Assembly: GCA_030607875.1 (NCBI GenBank)
Contig: JAUWJD010000016.1
Coordinates: forward strand, 1-64,000
Reading direction: 5' to 3'
From: Chloroflexota bacterium
GTDB taxonomy: Bacteria > Chloroflexota > Anaerolineae > UBA2200
DNA length: 64,000 nt
Position numbers and translations under genes: made by a program. A model generated the notes under the pieces. That model saw nothing but the letters and a program-made list of their open reading frames with translations, was not told the DNA's origin and did not search any database. Of this stretch, positions 1-8,804 are shown piece after piece. The first letter of the stretch is position 1, and each line of letters opens with the position of its first letter.

Positions 1-2
1 CC

Positions 3-1478
3 CCCCCTACGGACACTGTGAGGCGCCCGCCGACGTACACGCTGACGCCAATACCTACCGACACACTGACGCCGACCCGGACAGACACGCTGACACCGAC
101 CCCGACGGATACATTGACGCCCATGCCGACGGACACGTTGACCCCGACGCCGACGGGTACGTTGACACCCGCGTCCACGGACACGTTGACCCCGACGCCG
201 ACGGGTACGTTGACACCCACGTCCACGGACACGTTGACCCCCACGCCGACAGGGTCAGCAACGGCGACCCGCACAGGAACCCCAACACGCACATCGACGC
301 GAACCCGGACGCCAAGCCGGACCAGAACGCCAAGCGCAACGCCAACCCGCACGCGCACACCGACGGCAACAAGGACGCCATCGCCAACCCAAACCAGCAC
401 GATGACTCGGACGCCAACCTATACTCTGACCCCCAGCCCGACGGTCATGCTGACTCCGACGCGGACGCGCACCTGGACGCCAACGGTCACCCTGACGCCG
501 ACGAAAACCAAGACGACGACCCCGACACCGTCCGAGACACCACTCGGGGATGTCACCCTGAGCGGCCTGGTGTACGATCCAACCACAGGCCCTGCCTGGC
601 CCATCCCGGGAGCCGTGATCACGGTGGAGATGTGCATGGCGCAAGGCTTCCAGACAACGACTGGTCCTGACGGGTGCTACTCGCTGCTGCTGCCAGGTGA
701 GTATTTGAATCGCTGCATGGAAGTCACGCTGCATGCCTGGGCAACTGGCTACTACAGTTTCGCAGAGGTCATCTTGGTCGCCGACCTCCGAGCCCAACCG
801 GAGCGTGACATCGGTCTGTGGCCAATGGAGTTGCCCATGCCCACGGACACATCAACCTCAACGGAGTTGCCAAGCAATGACTCTGTTTTCCTGCCCATCG
901 TGCTGCGCGGCTATCCGTCTGCCTCTCCCAGCCCCACGCCTACACGCACAGTCACGCCGACGCCTGGGGCAACCCCGACAGCTACGTTCACGCCAACTGT
1001 GACACCCACGCAGCAGCCCCTGCAATTGATCGTCAATCCCAGCTTTGAGACAGACGAGGCCTGGGTAATCCCAAGGACTGTCTATCCTGCAGGCTACTCC
1101 GTCTCCCGTGCGCATACTGGAGCGCGCTCGATGCGTCTGGGACTTGCCCCTGGCGGCAACCTGTACAGCTACTCGTCGGTGCAGCAGACAGTCGAGATCC
1201 CCAATTGGGCAACGCGGGCTGAGCTCTCCTTCTACTATTTCCCCTTGATGGCACTGGACGATGGTGACCGCATCTACTTCTGTGTGTTGCGTGCCAGCGA
1301 CAATACCATTCTGCAGTGGTCCTTCTGGACAGATGCCCATCAAGCCTGGAATCTGCGCACCTTTGAGCTGCGGGACTATGCTGGGCAGCGCATCAAGGTG
1401 CACTTTGGCGTGAGAAACGACGGCCTGGACGGCATTACTGCGGTGTATCTGGATGACGTGGAGCTGTGGGTGTACTGA
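3..1478 (+). CDS. Secreted Pro/Thr-repeat protein with C-terminal jelly-roll-like domain (5' end outside window)
   Basis: Surface or secreted protein of unknown binding partner. The frame is already open with the same Pro-Thr-Asp-Thr repeat before the first possible start (GTG at 18), so the true N-terminus and signal peptide lie left of the window. From the GTG, residues 1-170 are TLTPxPTDT-type repeats, encoded partly by a 48-bp tandem DNA repeat. Residues about 177-270 look like a carboxypeptidase regulatory-like beta-sandwich (GLVYDP...PGAVITV...GPDGCYSL). The motif VFLPIVLRG follows near residue 290, then a second Pro/Thr linker. Residues about 338-486 form a domain starting NPSFETDEAW and ending YLDDVELWV, which recurs at the C-terminus of the cohesin protein at 22021-23190. 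A carbohydrate or surface-adhesion role is inferred from architecture only. Confidence 0.8.
   Translation, partial: PPTDTVRRPPTYTLTPIPTDTLTPTRTDTLTPTPTDTLTPMPTDTLTPTPTGTLTPASTDTLTPTPTGTLTPTSTDTLTPTPTGSATATRTGTPTRTSTRTRTPSRTRTPSATPTRTRTPTATRTPSPTQTSTMTRTPTYTLTPSPTVMLTPTRTRTWTPTVTLTPTKTKTTTPTPSETPLGDVTLSGLVYDPTTGPAWPIPGAVITVEMCMAQGFQTTTGPDGCYSLLLPGEYLNRCMEVTLHAWATGYYSFAEVILVADLRAQPERDIGLWPMELPMPTDTSTSTELPSNDSVFLPIVLRGYPSASPSPTPTRTVTPTPGATPTATFTPTVTPTQQPLQLIVNPSFETDEAWVIPRTVYPAGYSVSRAHTGARSMRLGLAPGGNLYSYSSVQQTVEIPNWATRAELSFYYFPLMALDDGDRIYFCVLRASDNTILQWSFWTDAHQAWNLRTFELRDYAGQRIKVHFGVRNDGLDGITAVYLDDVELWVY
120..262 (+). repeat. 48-bp tandem repeat inside the Pro/Thr-rich gene
   Basis: About three copies of a 48-bp unit (GGACACGTTGACCCCGACGC and onward) encode the TDTLTPTPTGTLTPxS repeat. 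The period is a multiple of three, so copy number can change without breaking the frame. Confidence 0.7.
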
Positions 1479-1628
1479 TGCCAGATCTGATCGCTGCGGA
1501 AGGAATATCATCGACCAGGAACAGGTCCTGGAAGTACTTGCGCGCAATGTGCAGGTTATCAAGATGCAGACCGAGCGGCTGATGTAGGACAACAGCTCTT
1601 TCCTTTCCCAGTTCAAGGAGGATGAGGG

Positions 1629-3881
1629 ATGGACATACGGATCAAGGCTTGTATCATCCCAACCGTTTGCTTGCTGTTGCTCAACCTGTTACTGGGCTGT
1701 TCGGCAGCTCACACGCCGGGAGTTGAACCGACTGCCCGGACCAGTCCAACTTCCGGCCCAACCAGTACTGCTTGGCCAGCCCCGACCCTGACTGAGCTCC
1801 TCACCGCCACAGCGCCAACACGCCAGCCTGCCACTCCGCCACCATCGCCTTCTGCAAAGCCAACTGAGCCACAGGTGGCAGAGTTACGTCCACCGATGAT
1901 CGTGGACAGCGAAGCAGGCCGTCTCTACCTGACTGCGGTAGTTGATAGCAGCGAGCAGATTCTAGCTCTGGCGACGGACGATGGGCGGTTGTTGGCTACG
2001 TATGGGGTCAGTGGCACGTTTGCGGTTGATAGCGCTCACGGCTGGCTGTATGTTGACCAGGGCAACCAAGGATTGGCTGTGTTGGACGTCGAGACGGGGG
2101 CGCTTCATGCTCTCGTGTCTCTGCCGGCAGGCAGTTCATGGGTCACACCAGCACCGCAGGCTGACCCCGCCAGCGGTCGGGTGCTGGCATTCCGTGACAA
2201 TACGGTCTTCTGGATCGACCCGCAGGAGGGCACGGTCACACGTACCATCCCCTTCGATGTCCAGGCGGCCGGGGGGTCTTGCGGCACAGGCGACGGTCCG
2301 TTGCCTATCCAGGATGCTGAGTATGACAGCAGGCATGGCATCCTCTATCTCGAATTCCTGACCTACGTCTGCACGCCTTGGACCGGTTACACCATCGTCT
2401 CCTATGACATGGCGACCGGCAGCGAGATTGCGCGCAAGCATGGCTCTGGTCCAGAAGCGCTGCCTGTGGCCTTTGATGGCTACCTGTACGGTTCCAGTTG
2501 GTACCGCCTGGGTATTGGCTATCGTTGGGCTTTGCGGGATGGGCGGCCGTGGATCGATGTATCGGACTGGCAGGGTGGCTTTGCCCGTTTTCAAGTAGAT
2601 GCAAGGCGTGGATGGTTGTATGAAGCGACGGGTGTGGCGAAGGGCTTGCGTGTCCTGGACCGGCACACGATGGCCCTAATTTTGCTTGTGCCCCTGCCCT
2701 TTGAGGGCCAGTTGGTGGGCTATGACCCCAAGACAGACCAACTGTACTTCCTCAACGAGGGACAACTTGGCCGCTGGCTGGGCAGCGCAATCAGGCCGCC
2801 CACGCCGGAGCCACTTGCCGTCACCGAGCCCCCCACATCTGCCCTCCGTTCGCTTCTTGTCTCTCCCGACTGGACTGAGGATCGCACCTTGTTCGGCATC
2901 TGGGATGTGGGGATAGTGCCAGGGGAGTGCTGGGTCTTGAACCAGGTTCCTGGCCAGCTCTACGCTAGCCATGACGCAGGGCGCACGTGGGGCCAGCCGC
3001 GAGGCGGCTTGCGTGGTGGTTGTGGGCACGTCACCGCCCTGGCTGTCTCTCCAGACTATGCTCATGACCGCACCTTGCTGGCTGGGATCGCTGGCCTGGG
3101 TATTTTCAAGTCCAGCGATAGCGGCCGGTTGTGGCAGCCGTCGAATGCTGGCCTGATGAGCATGGGCATCCGCCAGATTCTGCTCTCGCCAGGCTTTGGC
3201 GACGACGAAGCAGCTTTCGCTCAAGTGGTCTCATCCGGTGAGCTCTACCGTTCGACGGACGGTGGAAGCACCTGGGAAGCGCTTGGCGTCGATTTTCATC
3301 TCGTGGCCATGTCGCCTGAATTCGATCAGGATCGGACTCTGCTGGGGATTGCCTACGGTGGCGAGGGGTCAGGGGATGAATTGCACGTGTCGCGGGATGG
3401 TGGAGGCCATTGGGAGCGCGTGGGTGAGGTGCCGGCCGACGCCACGGTCAGCCTGTTGAGCATGTCCCCTCTGTTTGAGAAGTGGGGTGTGATCTTGATG
3501 CAGGCCAACGATGGCAAGTTGTATCGCTCTGACGACGGGGGAGTCTACTGGGACCATGTGCTCACCACCGCCCCTCCGGACCTTGCGACTTTCCCTGGGC
3601 CGGAGCGGTTGGTGTATGCACCTGACATCGAGGTAAACCGACCAGTGTTCCTGGTCACGAGCAGGAGCAACTACAGTACGGTCTCGCCATCGCGACATGG
3701 AGTGCTGTACCAGTCGGGGGATGGCGGCGTTACCTGGCGAGAGGTGCTGTTGCCGGAAGACATCACACCGACGGCGGTGGCCATTTCGCCCAGCTTTGCC
3801 CAGGACGGGTTGGTGTTCGTAGGCACGGCGGATGGGCGGGTGATCACGTTGCGGGCCGCGGAGCTGCAGCTAGCTGGCTAG
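1629..3881 (+). CDS. Lipoprotein with beta-propeller and sortilin/BNR-type repeats
   Basis: Predicted lipoprotein facing the cell exterior. The N-terminus is a lipoprotein signal with lipobox LLGC (Cys24), followed by a Pro/Thr stalk to about residue 80. Residues 85-390 contain WD40/YVTN-like blades (for example GRLYLTAVVDSSEQILAL). Residues 400-740 hold BNR/sortilin-type repeats: SPDWTEDRTLFG, SPDYAHDRTLLAG and the Asp-box-like strings SHDAGRTW, SSDSGRLW, STDGGSTWE. BNR repeats occur in sialidases, photosystem assembly factors and sortilins, but no catalytic residues are evident, so a binding or scaffold role is more likely. A GGAGGATGAGGG purine stretch precedes the ATG. Confidence 0.8.
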   Translation: MDIRIKACIIPTVCLLLLNLLLGCSAAHTPGVEPTARTSPTSGPTSTAWPAPTLTELLTATAPTRQPATPPPSPSAKPTEPQVAELRPPMIVDSEAGRLYLTAVVDSSEQILALATDDGRLLATYGVSGTFAVDSAHGWLYVDQGNQGLAVLDVETGALHALVSLPAGSSWVTPAPQADPASGRVLAFRDNTVFWIDPQEGTVTRTIPFDVQAAGGSCGTGDGPLPIQDAEYDSRHGILYLEFLTYVCTPWTGYTIVSYDMATGSEIARKHGSGPEALPVAFDGYLYGSSWYRLGIGYRWALRDGRPWIDVSDWQGGFARFQVDARRGWLYEATGVAKGLRVLDRHTMALILLVPLPFEGQLVGYDPKTDQLYFLNEGQLGRWLGSAIRPPTPEPLAVTEPPTSALRSLLVSPDWTEDRTLFGIWDVGIVPGECWVLNQVPGQLYASHDAGRTWGQPRGGLRGGCGHVTALAVSPDYAHDRTLLAGIAGLGIFKSSDSGRLWQPSNAGLMSMGIRQILLSPGFGDDEAAFAQVVSSGELYRSTDGGSTWEALGVDFHLVAMSPEFDQDRTLLGIAYGGEGSGDELHVSRDGGGHWERVGEVPADATVSLLSMSPLFEKWGVILMQANDGKLYRSDDGGVYWDHVLTTAPPDLATFPGPERLVYAPDIEVNRPVFLVTSRSNYSTVSPSRHGVLYQSGDGGVTWREVLLPEDITPTAVAISPSFAQDGLVFVGTADGRVITLRAAELQLAG

Positions 3882-4047
3882 TTCTCTGTCAGTGTTGGAC
3901 TGCGAGGTTCGTAGTGTCCCGCCTGGCGGCAATTGGAATCGCTACCACAAGCCCCAGATTCGAGGTTGACAGAGCACTAGCCGCAAGTGCTGTGCTGTCT
4001 TGCTGCTACTGGCAAACTGACAGCGAAATAGCGATAGCCTCTCTGCG

Positions 4048-4508
4048 CTAACTCACGATCTTTTCGATCTGGATGTCCCGCTTGCCCAGTTCGGCGAAGA
4101 ACGGCGTGGGCTCCAGGCAGCCTTCTGGGGCGTACACGCCCTTGAGCTTGATCTCTCCTTGTGCCAGCATCCGTGCACCGGTGGCTGCGGAGATACCGGT
4201 CAGCCGTTTCATCTTGTCCGCAGTGCGGTAGGTGTAGGTGCGTGGCTGGCCATCTTGGGCGCAAAGTGGTAGAAAGGCCCGATGGCTCCCACGGCTGCAT
4301 CTGCATCCTGTAAGACCGAAGCCAGCGACGCAGGGTCGTTGGCGTCTACGAAGGCTGCCCTTGCCTTCTTGCCGAGCTGGTCCGCGTACTCCCCAGCGCC
4401 TGCTGCGCGGTAGTCGGCGATGACTACCTCTACGTCCGTGTGCTCGATCAGGTCCTCTACCACTCCCTGGCCCATGTCCCCATAGTCGCCCAGCACGACG
4501 ATTTTCAT
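4048..4508 (-). pseudogene. Saccharopine dehydrogenase-like oxidoreductase remnant (internal deletion and frameshift)
   Basis: The first ~90 residues, read from the ATG at 4508, are a Rossmann start typical of saccharopine dehydrogenase/Lys9-like proteins (MKIVVLGDYGDMGQGVV, then a DAAVGAIGPFYHF segment). Near 4240-4260 the frame is lost, and a second frame supplies the family C-terminus (GISAATGARMLAQGEIK, then GVYAPEGCLEP) up to the stop at 4048. Only about 150 residues remain of a family usually near 370-400, so the central catalytic region is missing. A good AAGGAGG ribosome site remains upstream of the ATG. Deletion within a once intact gene is the simplest reading; an assembly collapse is possible. 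Confidence 0.75.
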
Positions 4509-4950
4509 CGCACCCTACCTCCTTGCGGCAATGTTTCCTGCCTGAAACCAGTTTCCATAAAGGAGTGAAGCACAGCTGGTTTGCCCAGTCAAACCGGCAT
4601 GCCGGCGGGCGATGGCGCAGTGATGGTTCGCATGATGCCGCGCCTTCCTTTTGTGTCCCGTCATCCGCTGCGCTCGGACGCGGTCCCACTTGATGGACGG
4701 TCTGATTGGGTGTAGAATGCCCGACATGAGGCTGCTCAACTTCTCTTGAGGGTCGTGACGCCGGGTGAGTTCATTGCCATGTGGCAGGCGATACGTTCGA
4801 GGGCTGGAGTATCAGAACCGTTCGGAGATGGCAGCGACGGCCTTGACCTGGCGGGTGGTCTATCTGCATGATGGCTAGTGGTTGGCGGTTGGCAGTTAGC
4901 CGTAGGCGTTCTGCTCTGCGCTGCAGTCCGGGCTGAGAGGGGGCTTTGAG
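4509..4950. other. Intergenic region, 442 bp
   Basis: No convincing gene. It holds the ribosome site of the remnant upstream on the minus strand, a possible plus-strand promoter (4690-4718), and at about 4868-4900 a copy of the GTTGGCGGTTGGCAGTT dispersed repeat, shortly before the beta-helix gene. Confidence 0.6.
4690..4718 (+). promoter_or_regulatory. Possible sigma70 promoter upstream of the beta-helix gene
   Basis: TTGATG (4690-4695), 17-bp spacer, TAGAAT (4713-4718). It lies about 230 bp before the start codon at 4951, so the assignment is tentative. Confidence 0.3.
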
Positions 4951-6480
4951 GTGAAGGGAAAACGGCTTTTCAGACTGATTTGCGTGTGGATAATCGGTGT
5001 CCATCTGGCATCTGCGAGCTGCCATGCAAAAGGGCCGCAGCCGGCGCTCGGGGCTCCACCGGATTTCCCAAGTCGCCCGGAAGCTGCTGTCGCTGCCAAT
5101 ACATACTACGTTGCTCTTTATGGCAGCGATGCCAATCCAGGCACGAGGAGCGCGCCCTGGGCCACGCCGGGCTATGGCTCGCGACAGTTGCAGCCCGGGG
5201 ATACGTTGATCATCCTGGGTGGGCGCTACGTTTTGAGCGACTACGACGAGGACATCGTGACGCCGCGCTCTGGCAATGCCAATGCCTGGATCACCATCCG
5301 CGGGGAAGCAGTCAACCGCCCTATCCTGGCTGGGCGCGACAACCTGGCCATGGCCGTCAACCTCTCTGGGGTGAGCTATGTGCGCGTGGAAGACTTGGAG
5401 GTCACCCATGATGCGACAGCTCGTGGCGAAGGGATATACTTCCGCGATGGGATTCTGATCGTCGATCAACCGGCGCAGCACATCATCCTGCAGTACCTCT
5501 ACATCCACCACATCGACGAGTTTGCGATGAACTTTCAGGATGTGAGTGACCTTCAGGTGCTCGACTGTCGCATGGAATACTGTGGCTTTGGGGCTATGGG
5601 TGGGCCGGATGCGGAGCACGGAGGGTGGCAGAACGTGCGCGTGGAGCGCTGCCGGTTGTCCTATGGCGGGCACTATTACCAGGGAGGCGACGGATCAGAT
5701 CGACCCTACGACCGGCCCGATGGCTTTGGGATCGAGCCCTCGGACGGACCCATCGAGATTGTGGACACAGTGGCCGAGCACAACTATGGTGACGGTCTGG
5801 ATTCCAAGGCGGCCAGCACGACCATCCGCCGCTGTTTCGTGGCCAACAACTCCTGTGATGGCGTCAAGCTGTGGGGTGGCAACAGCAGGGTAGAGAACAC
5901 ACTCATCTATGGCCGCGGAGATGGAAACTCTGAGCCGACTCCCTGGGCCGCAATTGTCATCGGTACGGAACAGCGACACACGCAGTTTGAACTGGTTAAC
6001 GTAACAGTGGATGACACCCTGGGCCACAATTACCTGGTGTACGTGCAGTACGACGAGGCCAACGTTCCTATCCACCTGACGATCAAGAACAGCATCTTTC
6101 GCGGGATTGGGCCCAGATGCCACATCTTCATAGGCTGGGCGACGCAGCTCACGGCAGTACACAACCTGTTTTGGTTGCCGCAGCCTGAGTATGTCTTGGA
6201 GCACGGCGATTCATTCTACACAGCGGCGACCATTGGCACGTTGGGCCGCGGCAACCTGTATGGGGACCCACGGTTTGTCGCGCCAGCGTGGGGCACTGCT
6301 GGCAACTACGACCTGCAGTCAGGCAGCTCGGCGATCAATGCGGGCACGGCCGAGGGAGCGCCGGCCGACGACCTCGCTGGGCGCGCTCGCGATGCCCGGC
6401 CTGACATCGGCGCGTATGAGTACTGGGTGCCGGTGGGGAGAATCTGGCTGCCTATCGTGCTCAAAGGTGCAGCGCGTTAG
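4951..6480 (+). CDS. Secreted right-handed parallel beta-helix protein
   Basis: Predicted exported protein with a hydrophobic signal segment in the first ~27 residues (GTG start). After it comes TYYVALYGSDANPGT, the usual entry strand of DUF1565/pectate-lyase-like beta-helix proteins, then many short repeating coils (residues ~60-400) such as YLYIHHIDEFAM and VERCRLSYGGHYY, and a closing segment with INAGTAEGAPADDLAGR, common in this fold. Proteins of this type are often polysaccharide lyases or surface adhesins, but no lyase active site could be assigned by eye. The extreme C-terminus is IWLPIVLKGAAR, the shared motif seen in five other exported proteins of the window. Confidence 0.8.
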   Translation: MKGKRLFRLICVWIIGVHLASASCHAKGPQPALGAPPDFPSRPEAAVAANTYYVALYGSDANPGTRSAPWATPGYGSRQLQPGDTLIILGGRYVLSDYDEDIVTPRSGNANAWITIRGEAVNRPILAGRDNLAMAVNLSGVSYVRVEDLEVTHDATARGEGIYFRDGILIVDQPAQHIILQYLYIHHIDEFAMNFQDVSDLQVLDCRMEYCGFGAMGGPDAEHGGWQNVRVERCRLSYGGHYYQGGDGSDRPYDRPDGFGIEPSDGPIEIVDTVAEHNYGDGLDSKAASTTIRRCFVANNSCDGVKLWGGNSRVENTLIYGRGDGNSEPTPWAAIVIGTEQRHTQFELVNVTVDDTLGHNYLVYVQYDEANVPIHLTIKNSIFRGIGPRCHIFIGWATQLTAVHNLFWLPQPEYVLEHGDSFYTAATIGTLGRGNLYGDPRFVAPAWGTAGNYDLQSGSSAINAGTAEGAPADDLAGRARDARPDIGAYEYWVPVGRIWLPIVLKGAAR

Positions 6481-6651
6481 CTTGTCATAACCTTGAGGTA
6501 TGTTCCATACGCTGGGTTGCAGTGACCTAGACCTTCCTTCGTCAAGCACGGGCAGCCCTGTGGGCACGCTCGCGCTGCACGTCTATGTGCTGGCGCCTGG
6601 CAACGCCCGTTACGCGGATGGCGCGCCGGTGCTGATTTGGGCTGGGCAGCT

Positions 6652-7263
6652 TCACCTTCGGCTGGGCTGTGGAGAGAGCATCCGAGAGGTCAGGACGACG
6701 TAGCGATTGGGTTGGTCACAGATTGTAGCACAGTCCAGGTCGGCTGCAGCCAACAGGCTGAACATCTCTGCTTCAGCGGGAATGATGTCATTGGCAATGG
6801 GTTCACCGATGCTTTGGTGGATGGCGTTCACCGTCTCGCGGCCCTTGGGATGGCAGATGAGCAGTCTGCCGCCAGGTTTCAGCACGCGGCGCGTCTCGCG
6901 TAGGGCGGCTGGTTCGTCTGGAAAATGGGGCAAGGCGGAATTGCAGATGACCCAGTCCAAGGTCTGATCCGTTAGCGGCAGACTTTGCCCATCTCCCTGT
7001 ACGCAGTGTACGTTATAGCCTTTGCGCCGTGCTAACCTGAGCATTTCAGCGGAGATGTCCAGGCCAATGATGAGGCCGTCTCGCCCCACCTTCTCCAGGA
7101 GCATAGGAAAAAGCACTCCCGTTCCACATCCCAGGTCCAGCACCTTTGCCCCCGGCTGGATGTCCGCGCTGGCTATGATTCCGCGCAGTCGGGCGATGAT
7201 GTCCTCGGTGAGCATCGTGTCCCATTTGCTGGCCATTTGATCGAACCATTCACGGTGATTCAT
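6652..7263 (-). CDS. Class I SAM-dependent methyltransferase
   Basis: Cytoplasmic methyltransferase of the UbiE/COQ5-like group; substrate unknown. Motif I is VLDLGCGTG (about residue 42), motif II includes LIIGLDISAEML, motif III/post is LDWVICNSALPHFPD, followed by RVLKPGGRLLICHPKG. The start is taken as ATG at 7263 (MNHREWFD), since only a TTG lies three codons upstream at 7272. Total about 203 aa, typical for a stand-alone domain. It converges on the beta-helix gene, and nothing nearby indicates a pathway. Confidence 0.82.
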   Translation of the reverse strand: MNHREWFDQMASKWDTMLTEDIIARLRGIIASADIQPGAKVLDLGCGTGVLFPMLLEKVGRDGLIIGLDISAEMLRLARRKGYNVHCVQGDGQSLPLTDQTLDWVICNSALPHFPDEPAALRETRRVLKPGGRLLICHPKGRETVNAIHQSIGEPIANDIIPAEAEMFSLLAAADLDCATICDQPNRYVVLTSRMLSPQPSRR

Positions 7264-7411
7264 CCGGCGCAATCTTCCCCCTCTAGCAACTTGATGTCGA
7301 GACCTACAGCGGATATTCTACACACGTACCCACGATGCGCAAATGCGTGAGTGTGGAGGGGGCCATTTTGTCAAATCGCTGAATTGGTTCTATCATCAAA
7401 AAGGTACAGGG

Positions 7412-7440
7412 TTGACTACCAGTGAGCCCGGACGTATCTT
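7412..7440 (+). promoter_or_regulatory. Sigma70-type promoter of the alcohol dehydrogenase remnant
   Basis: TTGACT (7412-7417), 17-bp spacer, TATCTT (7435-7440), shortly before a GGAGG site and the ATG at 7463. The signals outlived the gene they served. Confidence 0.5.
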
Positions 7441-7462
7441 GCACGGATAGGAGGTTGGAGAC

Positions 7463-7627
7463 ATGGAGACGACGCTGGCAATGCTCTTACATTCACCCCA
7501 ACCGATCGAGGAGAGTTCCCTGGTGCTGTCTACCGTGCCCAAACCGGTTTCAGGGCCTGGGCGTGTGCGGCTGCGAGTGTGTGCCTGTGGCGTCTGCCAC
7601 ACTGACCTGCATATGGCAGAGGGAGAG
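7463..7627 (+). pseudogene. N-terminal remnant of a zinc-dependent alcohol dehydrogenase
   Basis: An ATG with a good ribosome site opens about 54 residues that match the N-terminus of medium-chain zinc alcohol dehydrogenases: MLLHSPQPIEESSLVL, then RVRLRVCACGVCHTDLHMAE with the first catalytic zinc Cys in GVCHTD. Beyond that the sequence no longer resembles the family; it becomes repeat-like (ACACGAAGCACACGAAG near 7710). The frame happens to stay open into xdhC, giving a false fusion of 426 codons. A promoter and ribosome site inside this stretch show xdhC is separate. Confidence 0.72.
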
Positions 7628-7810
7628 ATTCTTATGTTGGAAGAGGCCAATGCGGCGCGAGGTCCGCGGAAGCGCTGTGCTGAGCATCCCGTAGAAGGAT
7701 CATCGTACACGAAGCACACGAAGAAAAAGCCGAACAACACGAGATCTCAATGGTGCTTCTTCGTGCCAGGCCGACCAGAAACGGGTTTCTCCATTGGTCG
7801 TTGCGCGTTG

Positions 7811-7839
7811 TTGACCTGGTCCCATCGATGCGCTATAAT
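7811..7839 (+). promoter_or_regulatory. Sigma70-type promoter of xdhC
   Basis: TTGACC (7811-7816), 17-bp spacer, perfect TATAAT (7834-7839). It lies 70 bp upstream of the GTG at 7910, inside the apparent open frame, and supports starting xdhC at 7910. Confidence 0.7.
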
Positions 7840-7909
7840 CCGCCGTGGATTCTCGGCACTTTACCTGGAAGGCGTGCACTCTGCCAGGATTTTGTTTTGT
7901 GGAGGAGCA

Positions 7910-8743
7910 GTGGAGGAGAACGAGGCTGTCTACGAAGCTACATTGCAGGCCATCCGCAAGAACCAGCCAGCCAGTCTGATAACTGTGATCGAGGCACTCG
8001 GATCGACGCCACGGGAAGCAGGAACCAAGATGCTGCTGCGGGCGGATGGTTCCACGGTGGGCACGATCGGCGGAGGCGCGATGGAAGCAGCCGCCATTAT
8101 GGACGCAAGGGCTGCTTTGGGCAGTGGCCAATCGCGCTTGGTGGAGTACTCGGTCCGTGGGGAGGACGAGCGCGACCTCGGCGTCTGTGGTGGCCAAGTG
8201 CGGGTTTTCATCGAGGTGCTGCGCCTGAAGCCGACCCTACTCATTGCTGGGGCTGGACACGTGGCGCAGCCGCTGGCCCGGCTGGGGCACCTGCTGGGCT
8301 TTTGCACGGTGGTCGTTGACGACCGGGCCCAACTGGTCAGCCAGGAACGTTTTCCGCACGCTGATGAGCTAGTGGTCACGGATTTCGATCACCTCTTGGA
8401 GAGGGTCCCGATTACGACGCAGACCTTTGTGGTCATTGTGACTCATGGCCATGAGCATGATGCGCTGGTGCTGCGTCAGGTGCTGACGACCACGCCAGCC
8501 TACATTGGCATGATTGGCAGCCGCAAGAAGGTGCGCAAGGTGTTCGACAACCTGCTGGCCGAAGGTGTGCCCGGGGAGAAGCTGGCGCAGGTCTATGCGC
8601 CGATAGGGCTGCGTATCGGTGGGCAGACGCCGGCAGAGATCGCGCTGAGCATTATGGCGGAGATCGTTCTGCTGCAGCATGGTGGCAGTGGGGAGCCGTT
8701 CAGTTGGCGGGATAACCCACTGAGAGGATCGAAGAGCGACTAG
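7910..8743 (+). CDS. xdhC: XdhC/CoxI family molybdenum-cofactor insertion protein
   Basis: XdhC-type proteins bind and deliver sulfurated molybdenum cofactor to xanthine dehydrogenase-like enzymes. The N-terminal XdhC_CoxI domain (residues ~10-90) contains SLITVIEALGSTPREAGTKM and the GTIGGGAMEAA segment; the C-terminal Rossmann domain (from ~105) starts LLIAGAGHVAQPLARLG and includes YIGMIGSRKK. Length 277 aa is normal. Start: GTG at 7910 with GGAGGA at 7901-7906 and a promoter just upstream, preferred over the much longer open frame from 7463. No molybdenum hydroxylase subunit lies nearby, so its client is unknown. Confidence 0.88.
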   Translation: MEENEAVYEATLQAIRKNQPASLITVIEALGSTPREAGTKMLLRADGSTVGTIGGGAMEAAAIMDARAALGSGQSRLVEYSVRGEDERDLGVCGGQVRVFIEVLRLKPTLLIAGAGHVAQPLARLGHLLGFCTVVVDDRAQLVSQERFPHADELVVTDFDHLLERVPITTQTFVVIVTHGHEHDALVLRQVLTTTPAYIGMIGSRKKVRKVFDNLLAEGVPGEKLAQVYAPIGLRIGGQTPAEIALSIMAEIVLLQHGGSGEPFSWRDNPLRGSKSD

Positions 8744-8804
8744 AGTCGCCACCACGGAAACGAATAGAGGCTAGACACACTCAACGTGGAGGAATGGACA
8801 AAGC

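Noticed and set aside
1478-1628. Riboswitch or attenuator between the first two genes
   Set aside because: No recognisable conserved RNA motif or terminator pair could be seen by eye.
7463-8743. Alcohol dehydrogenase-XdhC fusion protein
   Set aside because: The joining segment is repeat-like, and xdhC has its own promoter and ribosome site inside it.
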